Shown piece by piece: positions 6,801 to 10,572 of a stretch of DNA of 10,572 bases. Position 1 is the stretch's first letter; each line of letters begins with the position of its first letter. This stretch comes from an uncultured Alphaproteobacteria bacterium (lineage in GTDB: Bacteria; Pseudomonadota; Alphaproteobacteria; Rhizobiales; Rhizobiaceae): positions 1 to 10,572 of the forward strand of contig CAKMZG010000044.1 in NCBI GenBank assembly GCA_929200335.1, in the 5' to 3' direction. The notes beneath the pieces are model-generated. The model did no database searches and was not told where the DNA came from. It was given only the letters and a program-made list of their open reading frames with translations. The position numbers were made by a program, and so were the translations under genes.

Positions 6801-6834
6801 ATGACAAGCGCGGGAGATGTCCCGCGCATGTTAT
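6801..6834 (+). repeat. Long hairpin directly after the rpoB stop
   Basis: GCGCGGGA (6808-6815) and TCCCGCGC (6820-6827) form a perfect 8-bp stem around GATG. Beyond one A-A mismatch the arms go on pairing (ATGACA 6801-6806 with TGTTAT 6829-6834, one G-U). The stem therefore starts on the base after the TAA stop. The following bases are CCTTAGC, without a T-run. It may shield the rpoB 3' end, pause polymerase, or be a processing site between the two large cistrons. Confidence 0.65.
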
Positions 6835-6841
6835 CCTTAGC

Positions 6842-6876
6842 ACTCTTTGAACTGGTATATATTTTAAAGAGTTTTT
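6842..6876 (+). terminator. Weak terminator-like element between rpoB and rpoC
   Basis: ACTCTTT (6842-6848) and AAAGAGT (6866-6872) are perfect complements, and the second arm runs straight into a five-T tract (6872-6876). The stem is AT-rich and the 17-base loop is long, so termination would be weak at best, as expected inside an operon that must reach rpoC. The first arm can also pair elsewhere: CTCTTTGA (6843-6850) with TCAAAGAG (6909-6916). That pairing would prevent the terminator-like form. Confidence 0.3.
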
Positions 6877-6885
6877 GAATTTCAA

Positions 6886-6905
6886 GAAATGGAACAGTCC
6901 ATTTC
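6886..6905 (+). repeat. 8-bp hairpin in the rpoC leader
   Basis: GAAATGGA (6886-6893) pairs perfectly with TCCATTTC (6898-6905) around the loop ACAG. It lies in the middle of the rpoB-rpoC spacer, between the terminator-like element and the hairpin beside the ribosome binding site. The pairing is seen directly. Whether it is conserved or regulatory is unknown. Confidence 0.5.
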
Positions 6906-6913
6906 GCATCAAA

Positions 6914-6933
6914 GAGCCAGAGGCTCGAAGGAG
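6914..6933 (+). promoter_or_regulatory. rpoC ribosome binding site with adjoining small hairpin
   Basis: GAGCC (6914-6918) pairs with GGCTC (6922-6926) across the loop AGA and ends two bases before the strong ribosome binding site AAGGAG (6928-6933). The spacing from that site to the ATG at 6942 is 8 bases. The hairpin leaves the binding site exposed and could keep it free of other pairing. The left arm overlaps TCAAAGAG, which can pair with CTCTTTGA at 6843-6850. Confidence 0.6.
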
Positions 6934-6941
6934 ACAGGCAC

Positions 6942-9900
6942 ATGAACCAAGAGGTCATGAACATCTTCAACGCACAGGCAAATGCGCAAACATTTGACTC
7001 GATTAAAATTTCGATTGCAGCGCCTGAGAAAATTCTATCTTGGTCATTCGGTGAAATTAAGAAGCCGGAAACCATCAATTACCGTACCTTCAAACCAGAG
7101 CGTGATGGTCTTTTCTGTTCACGTATTTTTGGTCCGATGAAAGACTATGAATGTCTTTGCGGTAAATATAAACGTATGAAATATAAAGGCATCATTTGTG
7201 AAAAATGTGGTGTTGAAGTTACCCTTTCTAAAGTACGTCGTGAGCGTATGGGTCACATCGAATTAGCATCACCTGTTGCTCATATTTGGTTCTTAAAATC
7301 ATTGCCATCACGCATTGGCTTGCTGCTTGATCTTACTCTTAAAGATCTTGAGCGTGTTTTGTATTTTGAAAGCTTTGTTGTAACTGAGCCTGGCCTTACG
7401 CCACTTGGTGAGTATCAGCTTTTGAGCGAAGAAGAATACATGGATGCTCAAGATGAATTTGGTGAAGATTCATTCACAGCCATGATCGGCGCGGAAGCTA
7501 TTCATGAAATGCTTGCTGGCCTTGATCTTGAAAAATTAGCAGTTGATCTGCGCGGTGAGATTGCTGATACAACTTCTGAGTTGAAGTTGAAAAAGCTTTC
7601 AAAGCGCTTGAAGACAACTGAAGCATTCTTGGAAAGTGGTAATCGTCCTGAGTGGATGATTATGAAAATTGTTCCAGTAATCCCGCCAGACCTTCGTCCT
7701 CTAGTGCCACTAGATGGCGGTCGTTTTGCAACGTCTGATTTGAATGATCTTTATCGTCGTGTGATTAACCGTAACAACCGCTTGAAGCGTTTGATGGAGC
7801 TCCGCGCACCTGATATTATCGTACGTAACGAAAAGCGTATGTTGCAAGAATCTGTTGATGCCTTGTTTGATAATGGCCGTCGCGGTCGTACCATTACAGG
7901 TACAAATAAGCGCCCACTAAAATCATTATCTGATATGCTTAAAGGTAAGCAAGGTCGTTTCCGTCAAAACTTACTTGGTAAGCGTGTTGACTATTCTGGT
8001 CGTTCTGTGATCGTTGTGGGTCCTGAATTGAAATTGCATCAATGTGGCCTGCCTAAAAAAATGGCTTTGGAACTGTTCAAACCATTCATCTATGCAAAAT
8101 TAGATGCCCGTGGTTTGTCATCAACTGTGAAGCAAGCCAAAAAATTGGTGGAAAAAGAGCGTCCAGAAGTTTGGGATATCTTAGATGAAGTTATCCGTGA
8201 ACATCCTGTTATGCTTAACCGCGCGCCAACCCTTCACAGACTTGGTATTCAGGCTTTTGAACCTACTTTGATTGAAGGTAAAGCGATCCATTTGCACCCA
8301 TTGGTTTGTGCAGCTTTTAACGCTGACTTTGATGGTGACCAAATGGCGGTTCACGTGCCGCTATCTCTTGAAGCACAATTGGAAGCGCGTGTTTTGATGA
8401 TGTCCACAAACAACATCTTGCATCCAGCCAATGGTCAACCGATCATTGTGCCATCTCAGGATATCGTTTTAGGTTTATACTATCTTTCAATCGTGGCTGA
8501 AAATGAGCCGGGTGAGGGCATGGTATTTGCTGATATGGGTGAATTGCACCATGCGCTAGAAAATGGCGTTGTGACATTGCACACCAAAATTAAAGGTCGT
8601 TATAAATCTGTAGATGCTGAAGGTAATCCCACCAGTGCGATTTATGAAACAACGCCTGGTCGTATGATCATGGGTGAGTTGTTACCTAAAAATCCTGGCG
8701 TACCATTTGAGATTTGTAACCAAGAGATGACTAAAAAACAAATCTCTGTAATGATTGATACGGTTTACCGTAACTGCGGTCAAAAAGAGACTGTTATCTT
8801 CTGTGACCAGATCATGACATTAGGTTTTGGCCATGCTTGCCGTGCGGGTATTTCATTCGGTAAAGATGACATCTTGATCCCTGAGACCAAGAAGAAAATG
8901 ATCGATGATACCAACGCATTGAACAAAGAATATGAGCAACAATATAACGACGGTTTGATTACTCAAGGCGAGAAATACAACAAAGTTGTTGATGCTTGGG
9001 GTAAGGTAACAGAGCGTGTTGCTGATGAGATGATGGATGAGATTAGAGCTGTTAAGTTCAATGACGAAGGTCGTCAAGAACAAATGAACTCAATTTATAT
9101 GATGTCTCGTTCTGGTGCTCGTGGTTCTCGTGACCAAATGCGTCAATTAGGTGGTATGCGTGGCTTGATGGCTAAGCCATCTGGTGAGATTATTGAAACG
9201 CCAATCATTTCAAACTTTAAAGAAGGTTTGACCGTGATGGAATACTTTAACTCCACCCACGGAGCGCGTAAAGGTCTTGCTGATACTGCGCTTAAAACTG
9301 CTAACTCTGGTTATTTGACGCGTCGTCTTGTGGATGTTGCTCAAGATTGCATCATCAATGAGCGCGATTGTGGCACAACCAATGGATTGACCATGCAGGC
9401 GATTGTGGATGCTGGTAACGTTGTGGCATCACTTGCCCAGCGTATTGCTGGCCGTGCGTCAGCAGATGATGTTGTCCACCCGATTTCTGGTGAGGTTATG
9501 GTTGCTGCTGGTGAGAGCATTGAGGAAAAAGTTGCTGAGGCCATTGAAGAAGCTGGTATTCAACAAGTTAAAATTCGCTCTGCGCTTACTTGTGAAACTA
9601 AAACCGGTATCTGTGGCACTTGTTATGGTCGTGACCTTGCACGTGGTACACCGGTTAACCTTGGTGAAGCTGTTGGTGTTATAGCAGCTCAATCTATTGG
9701 TGAGCCTGGCACGCAGCTTACAATGCGTACCTTCCACTTAGGCGGTACTGCGAAGGTTGTTGATAGCTCATTCATTGAGGCATCTTATGAAGGCACTATT
9801 AAATTGCGTAACCGCAATGTGGCGCGTGATTCAGAAGGCCGTTTAATTGCTATGGCACGTAACATGGCTGTTATCATTGTTGATGATAAAGGCAAGGAAC

Positions 9901-10572
9901 GTGCAACGCACCGTATTACCTATGGTTCTCGTCTACATGTGGATGAAGGTGATAGCGTTAAACAAGGTCAACGTATGGCGGAATGGGATCCTTATACTCG
10001 TCCAATTCTATCATCTGTTGATGGTAAAGTTGATTTTGAAGACTTGGTTGATGGTGTATCTGTGGTTGAAAATGCTGATGAGAACACCGGTATTACTAAG
10101 CGTTCAGTGATTGACTGGCGTGCTAATCCACGTGGCGCTGATCTAAAGCCTGCAATCGTTATTCGCGATGAAAAAGGTGAGATCATCAAATTAGCTAAAA
10201 TTGGCGAAGCGCGCTTCCAACTATCTATTGATGCAATTTTGTCAGTGGATACAGGTGATGCGGTTAAAGCGGGTGACGTGATTGCGCGTCTACCACTTGA
10301 ATCTGCCAAAACGAAAGACATTACGGGTGGTCTGCCACGCGTTGCGGAATTGTTTGAAGCTCGCCGTCCAAAAGATTGTGCTATCATTGCTGAAGTTGAT
10401 GGTACCATCCGCTTTGGCCGTGACTATAAAAACAAACGTCGCGTCTTAATTGAGCCGCATGAAGAAGGCATGGAGCCAGTGGAATATCTTATTCCAAAGG
10501 GCAAGTCTTTCCATTATCAAGAGGGCGATGCCATTGAAAAAGGCGAATATATTTTGGAAGGCAACCCAGCCC
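6942..10572 (+). CDS. rpoC: DNA-directed RNA polymerase subunit beta', 5' part (3' end outside window)
   Basis: The first 1210 codons of the RNA polymerase beta' subunit are present and open to the window edge. Relatives have about 1400 residues, so roughly 190 are missing. MNQEVMNIFNAQ is the typical N-terminus of the order, and AAGGAG at 6928-6933 supports the start. Key elements are intact. The first zinc site has C71, C73, C86 and C89. The KRVDYSGRSVIVVGP stretch starts at 347, and NRAPTLHRLG includes R427. The catalytic NADFDGDQM at 460-468 places the magnesium-binding aspartates at D462, D464 and D466. The bridge helix runs at about 765-800. The second zinc site has C810, C884, C891 and C894. 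The trigger loop begins with GEPGTQLTMRTFH and resumes at ITGGLPRVAELFEARRP (1127). Between them, about 936-1126, lies an SI3-like insertion as in E. coli. It forms the active centre with RpoB and binds sigma through its coiled coil. Confidence 0.98.
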   Translation, partial: MNQEVMNIFNAQANAQTFDSIKISIAAPEKILSWSFGEIKKPETINYRTFKPERDGLFCSRIFGPMKDYECLCGKYKRMKYKGIICEKCGVEVTLSKVRRERMGHIELASPVAHIWFLKSLPSRIGLLLDLTLKDLERVLYFESFVVTEPGLTPLGEYQLLSEEEYMDAQDEFGEDSFTAMIGAEAIHEMLAGLDLEKLAVDLRGEIADTTSELKLKKLSKRLKTTEAFLESGNRPEWMIMKIVPVIPPDLRPLVPLDGGRFATSDLNDLYRRVINRNNRLKRLMELRAPDIIVRNEKRMLQESVDALFDNGRRGRTITGTNKRPLKSLSDMLKGKQGRFRQNLLGKRVDYSGRSVIVVGPELKLHQCGLPKKMALELFKPFIYAKLDARGLSSTVKQAKKLVEKERPEVWDILDEVIREHPVMLNRAPTLHRLGIQAFEPTLIEGKAIHLHPLVCAAFNADFDGDQMAVHVPLSLEAQLEARVLMMSTNNILHPANGQPIIVPSQDIVLGLYYLSIVAENEPGEGMVFADMGELHHALENGVVTLHTKIKGRYKSVDAEGNPTSAIYETTPGRMIMGELLPKNPGVPFEICNQEMTKKQISVMIDTVYRNCGQKETVIFCDQIMTLGFGHACRAGISFGKDDILIPETKKKMIDDTNALNKEYEQQYNDGLITQGEKYNKVVDAWGKVTERVADEMMDEIRAVKFNDEGRQEQMNSIYMMSRSGARGSRDQMRQLGGMRGLMAKPSGEIIETPIISNFKEGLTVMEYFNSTHGARKGLADTALKTANSGYLTRRLVDVAQDCIINERDCGTTNGLTMQAIVDAGNVVASLAQRIAGRASADDVVHPISGEVMVAAGESIEEKVAEAIEEAGIQQVKIRSALTCETKTGICGTCYGRDLARGTPVNLGEAVGVIAAQSIGEPGTQLTMRTFHLGGTAKVVDSSFIEASYEGTIKLRNRNVARDSEGRLIAMARNMAVIIVDDKGKERATHRITYGSRLHVDEGDSVKQGQRMAEWDPYTRPILSSVDGKVDFEDLVDGVSVVENADENTGITKRSVIDWRANPRGADLKPAIVIRDEKGEIIKLAKIGEARFQLSIDAILSVDTGDAVKAGDVIARLPLESAKTKDITGGLPRVAELFEARRPKDCAIIAEVDGTIRFGRDYKNKRRVLIEPHEEGMEPVEYLIPKGKSFHYQEGDAIEKGEYILEGNPA

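Noticed and set aside
6801..6840. Intrinsic terminator ending the operon after rpoB
   Set aside because: The stem is strong but no T-run follows, and rpoC in the same direction depends on read-through.
6701..7078. 125-codon antisense frame across the rpoB-rpoC junction
   Set aside because: It lies opposite the conserved end of rpoB and start of rpoC, and its composition mirrors their codons. Only a shadow.
9992..10408. 138-codon antisense frame inside rpoC
   Set aside because: It is opposite conserved RpoC sequence. The Ser/Ala/Arg-rich product is typical of the reverse of a coding strand.
6942..10572. Frameshift or stop inside rpoC, since no stop occurs in the window
   Set aside because: Reading the frame codon by codon shows continuous conserved RpoC to the edge. 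The stop lies beyond base 10572.

Overview
The window is a housekeeping segment of an alphaproteobacterial chromosome. It carries the classic ribosomal protein and RNA polymerase cluster, rplK (3' end) - rplA - rplJ - rplL - rpoB - rpoC (5' part), all on the + strand. The proteins look like Hyphomicrobiales (Rhizobiales). RpoC opens MNQEVMNIFNAQ, RpoB opens MAQNHVFNGRKRVRKYFG, L10 starts on GTG with MEKAEK, and RpoB carries the DQTNPLSEITHKRRLSALG form of the rifampicin region. Base composition is moderate to low in GC for that order, with strong use of T-ending codons (GCT, GTT, CGT, GGT). This suggests a low-GC lineage rather than a typical high-GC Rhizobium or Brucella. I cannot name the genus.

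Layout. Bases 1-257 hold the last 84 codons of L11, which overlap rplA (257-955) by one base in a TAATG junction. A 453-base gap (956-1408) holds no credible protein gene. It has a 10-bp hairpin just after rplA, a motif resembling the L10 autoregulatory leader, and a possible internal promoter. rplJ (1409-1915) and rplL (1989-2360) encode the L10-L7/L12 stalk. A 243-base spacer (2361-2603) then carries a run of short-loop hairpins before rpoB (2604-6800). A 141-base spacer (6801-6941) is also almost fully structured and leads into rpoC (6942 to the window edge, 1210 codons seen, no internal stop).

How it works together. L11, L1, L10 and L7/L12 build the L1 stalk, the GTPase-associated centre and the factor-recruiting stalk of the 50S subunit. 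RpoB and RpoC form the catalytic core of RNA polymerase. In well-studied bacteria this cluster is tuned by L1 and L10 feedback on their own mRNA and by attenuation or processing between rplL and rpoB. The inverted repeats in all three larger spacers fit such control, although only sequence-level pairing is visible here.

The proteins are conventional and all catalytic and zinc-binding residues that I checked are present. I found no mobile element, CRISPR array, tRNA or rRNA, and no undescribed protein system. What deserves a second look lies in the untranslated RNA: the rplJ leader, the hairpin run before rpoB, and the possible attenuator-like switch between rpoB and rpoC. A strongly acidic RpoB C-terminal tail is also worth a look.
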